Source of the DNA: Marinomonas sp. IMCC 4694
Lineage (GTDB): Bacteria; Pseudomonadota; Gammaproteobacteria; Pseudomonadales; Marinomonadaceae
NCBI RefSeq assembly: GCF_008122525.1
Contig: NZ_VSRV01000001.1
Coordinates: forward strand, 1,240,001-1,304,000
Length of the DNA: 64,000 nt
Reading direction: 5' to 3'
Every line of letters starts with the position of its first letter. Within the stretch, counting starts at the first letter, position 1. The translations under genes and the position numbers were made by a program. The notes under the pieces are model-generated. The model did no database searches, was not told the origin of the DNA, and worked only from the letters and a program-made list of their open reading frames with translations. Shown one piece after another: positions 52,771 through 61,210 of this stretch.

Positions 52771-54594
52771 CTAGAAATTAGGGTATAGAGTTTTTAGCTG
52801 ACTGGCTTGAGACGGCTTTTCTTTACCACTTGTGAATTCTTGAAGGGCGTCTGCAAGCGGCTCGCCCTGCCAAATATGTGTCGGGTTTTGGGAATACATC
52901 ATCAGTTCTGCTTCCATAAGAAGCTGAGTCACTTGAACGCTGGTGAGACGTTTTATGTCATCGACACTACGGATCTCCTCATCTCCCCACCGGTGACGAG
53001 CCCATTCCAATAATCGCGATCTTAGCTGTTGCAAATCGTTTTGTTGGCAGCCGTCAATGAGCGCCTCGAAGGCGCTGGTCTCGTCACGAGTATTGAGGGG
53101 GGCAAACTGTTCCAAAGTAGGTACGTCGTCGACGCGGGTGGGCTCTGTTTTACGTTGCTTCCACCCCATCCGTACCCACAAGCTAAGCATCAGTAAAGCC
53201 AATACTAATAATCCCGTCACAAGATATTGTTTAATAGACCAAGTGGGAGCTTCATTCGACGAGGCGATTAAGGCGGTTGCGGTAGGTTTTTCTGCCGGTT
53301 TTAATGGCTGTGTTTTAGCTAAAGATATAGGGGCGACTGAACGCGTTTGTGGTGGCAGAGGTGCATCTACGATCACTTTGTCATCAAGGGCGTCTGTTTT
53401 CTGCTTAACCATTATTGGTAAGGGAGCAATGTTGATACTGGGCGTAACGGCAGTGACGGTGTTCAAGCGGCTTTGTTGCGTATCCCAATAGGAGATACTG
53501 ATGGGGGGTAGTGTTAAGGTGCCTTCTTCTGTTGGTACTACTTCAATGATAATCGTCTGTTGCCCAATGACGCCACTGCGGCTTTTTTGAGTGTCAAATT
53601 TCGGAGGCTTAGGGTAAAGCTTATAGTGGCGAGTGCTGTTAAATTCGATGGTAGGGATTTGTTCAGGAAGCGCGCCATCGGCTTGCATGGTGATGGTCCA
53701 GATGAGCGTATCGCCCACCCTAGGCGAATCGTTGGTTTTGGTTAGCTCGGTGGTAATGGTAACGTTTTGGCTAGGCAGCCAAGCATCATTGGAATAGCTG
53801 GCGGGAATCGGCAGAACTTGCAGTGTCAGGGGATCGCTTTGAACCTTGATCATTCTTCTTCCAGTAGATGTATTGATCATGGCTTGTATGCTTTGTGCCG
53901 GAACTGTAAGGGTTCCGCTGCGCTGGGCAAAGGCCAAGTACTCACGAGTAACAACTTGGTACTGGGTGCCATTGACGGTTTGATAGCTCATTTGATCGTC
54001 AAACAGTCTTTCAACGACTAAATCAGGGTGAGATGGTATTGAGCGATTGGCGTTCTGTAAGGCGACTGAGGTATACAGTTTCACACTCAAAATGACTTGT
54101 TCTTGTAAGTAAGGCTCTGTCTCAGAGGCTTCCAACTTTATCATAACGGGTGGGTTGCCATTATTGTCCATCAATTGAGGGGAGCTTTTTACAAGAATTC
54201 GGATGGGGTCAGATTGATAGTCACCAATCTTGATAGAGGGAATTTCAATCGTACCGACTGACTTTGGCATCAAGTTGATTACCCAGAAATTTAATGCCGT
54301 ACTTGTCCCCAAATTAAAACTAAACTGACTATTTTGGCTTTTACCCAAAATGGTAAAGTCGCGTTCTAGCGGCGTGAGATCGGGACCGTCTCCGGTGTCA
54401 GAAAAGTCCGCTCGTAGAGTGAGTTGAATGACTTCATTTTCAATGGATACTTTATTGCTTAGCGACGCCGTGACACTGGCAGCATAGAGAGGGCTGGTTA
54501 AAAAAACACACAGAAAAAAAGTAACCACAGCATAACGCAATTGAAACGACGTATTTCTAGAGAGTAGTGTTAAAAGATAGTGCTTTATTACCAT
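52771..54594 (-). CDS. BatD-family membrane protein
   Basis: Large envelope protein of 607 residues, last in the MoxR/Bat operon. A signal segment lies at ~20-38 (AVVTFFLCVFLTSPLYAAS). The exported part has beta-rich BatD-type repeats (VIQLTLRADFSDTGD, PDLTPLERDFTILGKSQNSQF), then a membrane helix near 450-470 (YLVTGLLVLALLMLSLWVRM) and a cytoplasmic tail. BatD proteins were tied to aerotolerance in Bacteroides; the role in this bacterium is unknown. It overlaps the preceding gene by 7 bases. Confidence 0.87.
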   Translation of the reverse strand: MVIKHYLLTLLSRNTSFQLRYAVVTFFLCVFLTSPLYAASVTASLSNKVSIENEVIQLTLRADFSDTGDGPDLTPLERDFTILGKSQNSQFSFNLGTSTALNFWVINLMPKSVGTIEIPSIKIGDYQSDPIRILVKSSPQLMDNNGNPPVMIKLEASETEPYLQEQVILSVKLYTSVALQNANRSIPSHPDLVVERLFDDQMSYQTVNGTQYQVVTREYLAFAQRSGTLTVPAQSIQAMINTSTGRRMIKVQSDPLTLQVLPIPASYSNDAWLPSQNVTITTELTKTNDSPRVGDTLIWTITMQADGALPEQIPTIEFNSTRHYKLYPKPPKFDTQKSRSGVIGQQTIIIEVVPTEEGTLTLPPISISYWDTQQSRLNTVTAVTPSINIAPLPIMVKQKTDALDDKVIVDAPLPPQTRSVAPISLAKTQPLKPAEKPTATALIASSNEAPTWSIKQYLVTGLLVLALLMLSLWVRMGWKQRKTEPTRVDDVPTLEQFAPLNTRDETSAFEALIDGCQQNDLQQLRSRLLEWARHRWGDEEIRSVDDIKRLTSVQVTQLLMEAELMMYSQNPTHIWQGEPLADALQEFTSGKEKPSQASQLKTLYPNF

Positions 54595-56318
54595 GGGTTT
54601 TGCCCATCCTCTTGTGAAAATCTATTTTCATTGCGTCTTTCTTGATGTAAATACCAGAGTTTACGCTGTAACAGTAACCCCGGGTCATCCTGAATTTGTC
54701 GTAACCATTGGTTGAGTGCTTGTGTTTTTTCTTGGTCTAATGGGGTGGTGGGCGACTCACCTAATGGCTCGTTTACTGCGTTTTCAGGTGAGTCATTATC
54801 CTCAGGTGGTTTCTTTTTGTCTTGTGTTTCGTCTTTTTTATTATCATTTTTTGCATCGTCTTCTGCATTAGATGGGTTTGGTTCGTCTGTGTCGGATGAT
54901 TTACCTTGTTCGCTGTTTTGATCTGAAGTGGGTTCTTGTTGTCTTTTCTCTTGTTGTTCTTGTTCTTGTTCTAGCTGTTGTTTTAAATAGTCTAGATTTT
55001 CTTTTGCCTCTAGCAGTGATGGATCTTGTTCTAGTGCGGTTTCATAGGCGCTAATAGCAGCTTGTGTGTCGCCGGATAGGGCCAGCGCATTGCCCATATT
55101 GTAGTTTTCCGCCGCGCTTCTGTTACTCAGTGTGTTTAAGGTTTCAACGGTAGACTCGTAATCTTCTAACGCATAAGCAGAGGCTGCTTTCCATTTTGGG
55201 TCGGAGAATGCTTGTTCGGCGCTCCTCCAGTCTCCTTGATCAACGGCTTTTTGCCCCTTTTGATCCGGTGTCAAAAACCAGTCCAGTGGTGAGGCTTGGA
55301 GTGGGTCAGAAGGAACCCAGATGATGCTAACCAATAAGATCAGCATCAGGCCTTTTCTAAATTGAAACGCTAACCAGAGCAAAAACGGTAGGGCAAACCA
55401 GTGGCCTTGATCCATCCACTGAGTGCTTTGATTTTGTGCCTTTTTCGTCTGATCGTTATCAATTGATACCTCGGTGATTTTTTCCAGTTCTTCTGGGCTG
55501 AGTCGTCCCTGATGAAAGATTCCATTCAATGCCGTGGTTAAGGTGTTGAGTTCGGCCATTGGTGTGCCGGGGATGACCAGTTTGCCATCTTGTCTGAGAA
55601 CTTGTCCGTCAGGTAGCTCAATTAACGCGCCTTTTTGAGTGCCCACAGCAATCAAGTCTAGGCGAATGTTTTGATCTTTGAGTAAAGCGGGAACGCGTAT
55701 TTTGTCCTCCTCACTTAAATCATCAGTGAATATAATCAGGTGTATCGGTGACAGACTGTCTTTATTTAATGCGAGTGCCGTTTCAATGCCATGACTTAAA
55801 TTACTGCCATAGACGGGCATAATGCGTGGATCTAAAGCCAAAAGAAAGTGCATGATGGTTTCTCTGTCCTGGCTAAATGGGCTGATCACAAAGCCTTCGC
55901 CAGCAAACGCAACCAGAGCAATGTCGCCTTCTTTGCTTTGATCTAAGATATCTCGAATGATTTGTTTTAATTGTGTTTGTCTGTTTGGCTGAATGTCGGT
56001 GGCGTACATCGACAAAGATTGGTCCACCACGAGCACGGTTTTTTGAGTGTTTTCAAACATGGTCGTTGGGGCTTGAGTCCAGCTGATGCCCGCTATTCCA
56101 ATCCAGCAATAACACACAGCGACTATGCCAAGCCATTTATTGCGGTGACTGGTCGTATTCGTGTAAACCAAGTGTTTGAATAAATTGGGGGCGATGACTG
56201 CTTTTAATGCGTTCTGTTGTGAGGCTGGATTCGTCACAAAGCGAGCCAAAACTAGGGTGGCAGGAATAAGCAAAAGCCACCAAGGTCGTTCAAAATGCAG
56301 CCAGTCGAAGAGCATCAT
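54588..56318 (-). CDS. Fused BatB-BatC: von Willebrand A domain plus TPR protein
   Basis: Membrane protein of 576 residues from ATG 56318, with AGGAG 7 bases upstream and a 4-base ATGA overlap with batA. It opens with two helices (PWWLLLIPATLVLARFV and WLGIVAVCYCWIGIAGI), then a vWA domain with the metal motif VVDQSLSMYATD, a third membrane segment, a TPR region (AENYNMGNALALSGDTQAAI) and a long Gln/Glu- and Lys/Asp-rich tail (QEQEQQEKRQQ). In Bacteroides BatB and BatC are separate; here they are one chain, as in many proteobacteria. Likely a scaffold for protein complexes in the envelope. Confidence 0.88.
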   Translation of the reverse strand: MMLFDWLHFERPWWLLLIPATLVLARFVTNPASQQNALKAVIAPNLFKHLVYTNTTSHRNKWLGIVAVCYCWIGIAGISWTQAPTTMFENTQKTVLVVDQSLSMYATDIQPNRQTQLKQIIRDILDQSKEGDIALVAFAGEGFVISPFSQDRETIMHFLLALDPRIMPVYGSNLSHGIETALALNKDSLSPIHLIIFTDDLSEEDKIRVPALLKDQNIRLDLIAVGTQKGALIELPDGQVLRQDGKLVIPGTPMAELNTLTTALNGIFHQGRLSPEELEKITEVSIDNDQTKKAQNQSTQWMDQGHWFALPFLLWLAFQFRKGLMLILLVSIIWVPSDPLQASPLDWFLTPDQKGQKAVDQGDWRSAEQAFSDPKWKAASAYALEDYESTVETLNTLSNRSAAENYNMGNALALSGDTQAAISAYETALEQDPSLLEAKENLDYLKQQLEQEQEQQEKRQQEPTSDQNSEQGKSSDTDEPNPSNAEDDAKNDNKKDETQDKKKPPEDNDSPENAVNEPLGESPTTPLDQEKTQALNQWLRQIQDDPGLLLQRKLWYLHQERRNENRFSQEDGQNPW

Positions 56319-57328
56319 GCGTCGTCTCCTGTTTGTTCCGCACGTTGACGCCAAGCAAGCTGACGGCCTACCAGTAAAGATAATCCTAAACATACCATCG
56401 ACGCGAGGCTTAACCAGTGAAATAAGCTGGTTAGAGGGCGTTGCCATACGGCTTCATCGGGCGTTGGTTCCAAATCATTCAAGGTCTGGTAAATGGCTTG
56501 AAGGTCTTGCGTGCTTTTTGCTCTGAAATATTCCCCGCCAGTTTGTGCCGCAATATTTCTGAGCAGTGTTTCATCTAAATCACTGGAAGGATTAACAACT
56601 TTCGCACCAAAAAAGCTTTGTACTACCATGCTGTCAGCTCCGATTCCGATGGTGTGAATGCGCACATTTTGTGATTGTGCAAATGCTGCGGCCTGTTGCG
56701 GTTGCACGCGGCCCGCGGTGTTCGCACCATCGGTCATCAATATTAGGACTTTTTTATCGGAAGGTTTGTCTTCGAGTCGTTTTATTCCCAACCCAATGGC
56801 GTCGCCAATCGCGGTTTGTTCCCCAGCGAAGCCAATTTGCGCTTCTTGCACCAACTGATTAATAGTATGCGTATCGAAACTGAGCGGCGCCTGTAAGTAG
56901 GCTTTTGATCCAAATACAATAATGCCGATACGATCGCCTTGTCGTGCTTCGATAAAATCGGCCAAAACGGATTTTGCAGCATTGAGTCGATTCGCCGGCT
57001 CGTCGTTCAGTGTCATGTCGGACACTTGCATACTGCCGGATAAATCCAAGGCAATCAGTAAATCTCGACCCGAAGGAGTGACTTTAGTGGGTTCGCCAAG
57101 CCAAATGGGTTGCGTCATGGCGGTTACTAATAACCCCCACGCGGCCAGCAACATCATATACTTTAAGGTAGGGCGTTTGGCGGCCGCCTTATGGTCTTGA
57201 TAATGCTGCAGTTGTTCTGTGTTATTCCACCATATAGCCTGGGTGTTGGTTTTTGATTCCGGTAAGAAATACATAAGCAAGGGAACAGGTAGCAGCCATA
57301 AAAACCAAGGCCAAGTGAGTTCAAGCAT
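56315..57328 (-). CDS. BatA: von Willebrand factor A domain membrane protein
   Basis: Membrane-anchored vWA protein of 337 residues. Helices lie at ~5-20 and ~55-75, followed by the vWA domain with an intact metal-ion site: LDLSGSM (DxSxS), the QTAIGD threonine and LMTDGANTAG aspartate. A C-terminal helix (LASMVCLGLSLLVG) closes it. vWA proteins in MoxR operons are thought to be client or adaptor proteins of the ATPase. Overlaps with both neighbours imply coupled translation. Confidence 0.88.
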   Translation of the reverse strand: MLELTWPWFLWLLPVPLLMYFLPESKTNTQAIWWNNTEQLQHYQDHKAAAKRPTLKYMMLLAAWGLLVTAMTQPIWLGEPTKVTPSGRDLLIALDLSGSMQVSDMTLNDEPANRLNAAKSVLADFIEARQGDRIGIIVFGSKAYLQAPLSFDTHTINQLVQEAQIGFAGEQTAIGDAIGLGIKRLEDKPSDKKVLILMTDGANTAGRVQPQQAAAFAQSQNVRIHTIGIGADSMVVQSFFGAKVVNPSSDLDETLLRNIAAQTGGEYFRAKSTQDLQAIYQTLNDLEPTPDEAVWQRPLTSLFHWLSLASMVCLGLSLLVGRQLAWRQRAEQTGDDA

Positions 57329-57818
57329 GGTGCTTCCTTATCCAATAACAGGTTACCTGAATCATCCGTGTGCGTTGCTCGGAGGTTAATTCGATCTGCG
57401 GACGATAAGGACCTTCTATAAATACCGCACCAAGAGAGCCAAACCGATGCTTTTTTGGCAGATGCCTGTCTAGGTTTTCAAACAACACAGTGCTTGGCAG
57501 CGAGGCAAGTAACTGCTGGCGCTCGCTGATTAAACATCGACGAACCATTTCATGGCAAAGCAAGATGTATTGTTTGTTATTTAGGTTGTCTGGCATGCTC
57601 TTAATCGACGTTAAGGCGTCACGGCGATAGCCCCGTTGTTGATAGCGTCGGTAGCTGAAAAAGCAAATCGCCAGTAAGACGACGAGAAGGGCGGCGACCA
57701 GAAGCCAAGTCCACCAAACAGGGGGCCACATGGCGATGTATTTTGGCAATAAATAGGCTTTATTAGGCAATTCAATCGTGCTGGAAGCCTCTGTCATTGT
57801 TTTTGCAACCGAAGTCAT
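57321..57818 (-). CDS. DUF4381-family membrane protein
   Basis: A 165-residue protein with one strong membrane helix at ~38-54 (WLLVAALLVVLLAICFF) and a positively charged segment after it (RRYQQRGYRRDA). The C-terminal half is soluble. DUF4381 proteins occur almost only between DUF58 and vWA genes in MoxR operons; no biochemical function is known. It shares one base with the DUF58 stop and overlaps batA by 8 bases. Confidence 0.8.
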   Translation of the reverse strand: MTSVAKTMTEASSTIELPNKAYLLPKYIAMWPPVWWTWLLVAALLVVLLAICFFSYRRYQQRGYRRDALTSIKSMPDNLNNKQYILLCHEMVRRCLISERQQLLASLPSTVLFENLDRHLPKKHRFGSLGAVFIEGPYRPQIELTSEQRTRMIQVTCYWIRKHHA

Positions 57819-58729
57819 CAGCGTAACGCCCCTTGTGACAGTAAGTATCGGGCGATATTTTCTGGCGGCTCGGTCAAATCAAACACATGATGGCGTATGC
57901 CAAGTCTAGCCAGATCTTGTCGAAACTGTGCATTGTGCTCGACAAAATCCGTCTTGGCGTGTTGGATACTGCGCTCGCTGATAGACACGGTTTTTACACC
58001 GCTTACGTCGGCCATTTGATACTGTCCGGTAGGTAAATTAAAGGCGTTGCTGTCGATAATTTGTACCCAGTGTACGCTGTTGTGTTTGGCCAATTGCAAC
58101 AGCGCGGTGTCGTCGATTTCTTCCCAGTAGGGTTTGTCCGTTAAAATGATGACGTCTTTGTTGTGTGCGTGTTGCGTGAGAGCGTGTTTTGACCATGCGG
58201 CGGGTCGTAATGCATTATTTGTTCGATGATAAAGACGTGACGCGTCTTTTAGCTGCTTCAATAGTCGTGGTAAAGCGCTGGCTTGTTGATCGGCACAGGC
58301 TTCATTTCCAAACAGCAAACGGTACGATAACGTATCGCCTTGCTGTTTTGCTCGCCACGCGATGATGCCAGCCAACTGAATAAACCGAGTAGAAATAAAA
58401 GTGTGTCGGGTGCCAAAGTAAGCGCGGCTGGATAAGTCTAGTAATAGCAGTCGTTGGTGATCGTTTTCTTGAGCGTAAAGTCGAGTGTGAGCTTGGCCGG
58501 TGCGAGCTGTGACACGCCAGTCAATGTGCCGAAAATCATCGCTGGCTTGATAAGCGCGAAGCTCAAGCATTTCCATGCCGTGGCCTTTTTGCCGAGAGCG
58601 CCGTTCACCTGTGGTCGAGGCAAAGCGCATGGCTTTTGGCGCACGGCCAAGATGTTTGGCGTAATGGGCTAAAAGGGCAAAATGCGTGTCATCTAATTCA
58701 GGTGAGTCAGGGGCTAATAATGGGCTCAT
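57818..58729 (-). CDS. DUF58-family protein of the MoxR operon
   Basis: Soluble protein of 303 residues with the DUF58 signature EMLELRAYQASDDFRHIDWRVTARTG at ~53-78, an E-x-R-x-Y...D-x-R-x-I-D-W pattern, in a vWA-like fold (LLLLDLSSRAYFG). It has no clear membrane helix. It is the gene directly after the MoxR ATPase in this and many related operons, and it is thought to be part of the same complex. Function unproven. Confidence 0.85.
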   Translation of the reverse strand: MSPLLAPDSPELDDTHFALLAHYAKHLGRAPKAMRFASTTGERRSRQKGHGMEMLELRAYQASDDFRHIDWRVTARTGQAHTRLYAQENDHQRLLLLDLSSRAYFGTRHTFISTRFIQLAGIIAWRAKQQGDTLSYRLLFGNEACADQQASALPRLLKQLKDASRLYHRTNNALRPAAWSKHALTQHAHNKDVIILTDKPYWEEIDDTALLQLAKHNSVHWVQIIDSNAFNLPTGQYQMADVSGVKTVSISERSIQHAKTDFVEHNAQFRQDLARLGIRHHVFDLTEPPENIARYLLSQGALR

Positions 58730-58760
58730 GTTTGGTTTGCCTTATGAAGCAGCCTTGGCA

Positions 58761-59729
58761 TTACAGCGCTGGAACGTGGCTGATCAGTCGTTTTAATAAA
58801 TCATCCACGGATAAACCGGCCGCTTGTGCTTCGAACGTGGTGATAACGCGATGACGTAAAACGGGCAGAGCAATCTGTCGCACATCGTCTGGGGTGACAA
58901 AATCGCGACCATTGAGTAGCGCGTTGGCGCGGGCGCAACGGTCCAGCGCCAAGGTGCCGCGAGGGCTGGCGCCAAACTCGATCAAGTCCGTGCCCTTGCC
59001 AGCGTCGCCAAGGTACAGCTCAGGGTGTCTGGTTGCCATAATAAGCTGGACTATGTACCGCTCCACACTGTCTGACATGTACAAAGACAAAGCCTTTTGT
59101 TGTAACTCAATAATGTCGCTTGGCGTGCAAATGGGCGCCGTTGCGCTGGACGTTGTCTTGTGTAAATCCTGTTGGCGAATTAAGCGCAGCACTTCTAATT
59201 CGCTGGCGGCGCTTGGGTAACCTAAATGAATTTTCATCATGAAGCGATCAAGCTGTGCTTCCGGCAATGGATACGTGCCTTCTTGTTCAATGGGGTTTTG
59301 TGTGGCGATCACAAAAAATAACGCCGGCAAGGCGTAGCTGTGGTTGCCTACGGTGACTTGTCGTTCACCCATGGCTTCCAGTAACGCAGACTGAACCTTG
59401 GCTGGTGCGCGGTTAATTTCGTCGGCCAACACAATGTCGTTCATGATGGGGCCGGGGATGAAGCTAAATTCTCCGGTTTCTTGCTGATAAATATCGGAGC
59501 CAGTCACGTCGCCAGGCAGCAAATCCGGCGTGAATTGAATGCGTTGAAAGTGGCTGTCGATGGCACTGGCTAAGGCCTTAGCGGCCGTGGTTTTGGCAAT
59601 CCCCGGTGGGCCTTCAAGCAGAACATGACCATTGGCAATAAGGGCGACCAGTAATTCATGGGTCAAATCGGGTTGGCCAACAACGGCACGGTTTAGGTGG
59701 TTTTTTAGTTGTTCAATTAGCGCTACCAT
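58761..59729 (-). CDS. MoxR-family AAA+ ATPase
   Basis: Chaperone-like ATPase of 322 residues from ATG 59729 (MVALIEQL), chosen because the longer frame adds 29 residues outside the family pattern. Walker A is EGPPGIAKTTAAKAL near residue 41, Walker B is IVLADEINRAP near 106, and ATQNPIEQEGTYPLPEAQLDRFMMK contains sensor 1 and the arginine finger region. MoxR proteins act with vWA partners to insert metals or mature complexes. It is the first gene of a six-gene operon; all downstream genes follow with gaps of 31 bases or overlaps. Confidence 0.92.
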   Translation of the reverse strand: MVALIEQLKNHLNRAVVGQPDLTHELLVALIANGHVLLEGPPGIAKTTAAKALASAIDSHFQRIQFTPDLLPGDVTGSDIYQQETGEFSFIPGPIMNDIVLADEINRAPAKVQSALLEAMGERQVTVGNHSYALPALFFVIATQNPIEQEGTYPLPEAQLDRFMMKIHLGYPSAASELEVLRLIRQQDLHKTTSSATAPICTPSDIIELQQKALSLYMSDSVERYIVQLIMATRHPELYLGDAGKGTDLIEFGASPRGTLALDRCARANALLNGRDFVTPDDVRQIALPVLRHRVITTFEAQAAGLSVDDLLKRLISHVPAL

Positions 59730-59858
59730 CGAACCTAGATTCCTTATACTTCTGTCAAAAAAAGTGTCAACACAATATAATAGCGTCCATCTTATCGGAT
59801 TCAATTCTTTACGCACAGAGTGTTCTCTGTAAGGGTAATGTAAGTACAGGACAAAAGA

Positions 59859-60080
59859 ATGGCAAAAGTGGTATTAAATGTGGCCTTGTCCGCATTGAAG
59901 TATGAAGCGATGTACACAGGGTTGGCGAAAAATCTTGTGGCGAGCAGCACAGACGGACGAAAAATCCAGTTGCCTTTGTCGGCCTTTCAGCGTTTTGTTA
60001 CTCACCAAGGAATTTACGGCTTCTTTGAGGTTGAATTCGACGATTCGAATAAATTGATTAGCGTTACAAAAGTTAGATAG
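59859..60080 (+). CDS. DUF2835-family small protein
   Basis: A 73-residue cytoplasmic protein. The pattern LNVALSALKYEAMYTG at the start, GRKIQLPLSAFQRFVTHQGIYGFFEVEFDD in the middle and the short basic end match DUF2835 proteins of Pseudomonas and relatives, which have no known function. AGGAC lies 7 bases before the ATG. It is divergent from moxR and 35 bases ahead of pyrD, so it may share pyrD's transcript. Confidence 0.8.
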   Translation: MAKVVLNVALSALKYEAMYTGLAKNLVASSTDGRKIQLPLSAFQRFVTHQGIYGFFEVEFDDSNKLISVTKVR

Positions 60081-60115
60081 CGCTGTCTAATGTTAACCGC
60101 CTAGGAGCTTTACCT

Positions 60116-61156
60116 ATGTACCAACTCGCGCGCTCATTGTTGTTTAAATTGGACGCTGAAGTGTCCCATGACTTGTCTTTAGAGCTTCTTGGGGCAAGCA
60201 GCCGATTGGGCCTAAACAAGTTCCTAGGAGACATGCCTTCTACCAAACCCGTTGATGTGATGGGGTTGCACTTCCCTAATGCCGTAGGTTTGGCCGCCGG
60301 TTTAGATAAAAACGCTGATGCGTTTGAAGCGCTGGGTGCATTAGGCTTTGGCTTTGTGGAAGTCGGGACAGTAACACCAAAAGGTCAGTCGGGTAACCCG
60401 AAACCACGCTTGTTCCGTTTGCCTGAGCATGAAGCCATTATCAATCGCATGGGCTTTAACAACAAAGGCGTGGATCATTTGGTATCGCGCATTAAAAAGC
60501 ACCGTTATCCTGGCATTCTGGGTGTTAACATCGGAAAGAATTTAACCACCTCCGTGGAAGATGCGGCCGCTGATTATTTAGCTTGTCTAACCCAAGTGAT
60601 CCCATACGCTGATTACATCACCGCTAACATCAGTTCGCCTAACACGCCTGGTCTTCGCAGCCTGCAGTTTGGCGACAGCTTGGCGCAGTTAATTGCTCCC
60701 TTGTGTTCCGCTCGAGATCGTTACGAAGCCGAGCACGGTAAACGCGTGCCTTTGGCAGTGAAAATCGCCCCAGACATGACCGACGATGAAATCAAAATGG
60801 TCGCTGACACCTTGGTCGCTCAGGGTGTCGATGGCATTATCGCCACCAATACTACCTTGTCTCGTGAGGCGGTAGCGGGTCATGCGTTTGAAAAAGAAGC
60901 CGGCGGTTTGAGCGGTGCGCCGGTGCGCGATGCGTCTACCCATGTGGTTCGAGTATTGGCGGAACATTTAAAAGACACCTTGCCGATTATTGGCGTCGGT
61001 GGCATTTCCAGTGGCGCTGATGCCGTTGAAAAATTGCAAGCGGGCGCGCGCTTAGTGCAAATCTATTCTGGTTTTATTTACCATGGTCCAGAGCTGATCA
61101 AAGAAGCCATTGCAACCACAGACGCTTACTATCGCGAACGAGAGCTAGACTTGTAA
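60116..61156 (+). CDS. pyrD: Dihydroorotate dehydrogenase (quinone)
   Basis: Class 2 membrane-associated flavoenzyme of pyrimidine synthesis, 346 residues (E. coli 336). The N-terminal helix region (YQLARSLLFKLDAEVSHDL) docks on the membrane and takes quinone. FMN and substrate contacts are GLAAGLDKNADAFEALG, VEVGTVTPKGQSGNPKPRLFRLPE, NRMGFNNKG, NISSPNTPGLRSLQ with the catalytic Ser, and GVGGISSGADA. A TAGGAGC ribosome site precedes the ATG. pyrD next to rlmKL is a common gammaproteobacterial order. Confidence 0.96.
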   Translation: MYQLARSLLFKLDAEVSHDLSLELLGASSRLGLNKFLGDMPSTKPVDVMGLHFPNAVGLAAGLDKNADAFEALGALGFGFVEVGTVTPKGQSGNPKPRLFRLPEHEAIINRMGFNNKGVDHLVSRIKKHRYPGILGVNIGKNLTTSVEDAAADYLACLTQVIPYADYITANISSPNTPGLRSLQFGDSLAQLIAPLCSARDRYEAEHGKRVPLAVKIAPDMTDDEIKMVADTLVAQGVDGIIATNTTLSREAVAGHAFEKEAGGLSGAPVRDASTHVVRVLAEHLKDTLPIIGVGGISSGADAVEKLQAGARLVQIYSGFIYHGPELIKEAIATTDAYYRERELDL

Positions 61157-61210
61157 GTTTACTGCTTCTAAGCTTTTTACGCGCGACACATTCATTGATA
61201 TTAAAAAAGT

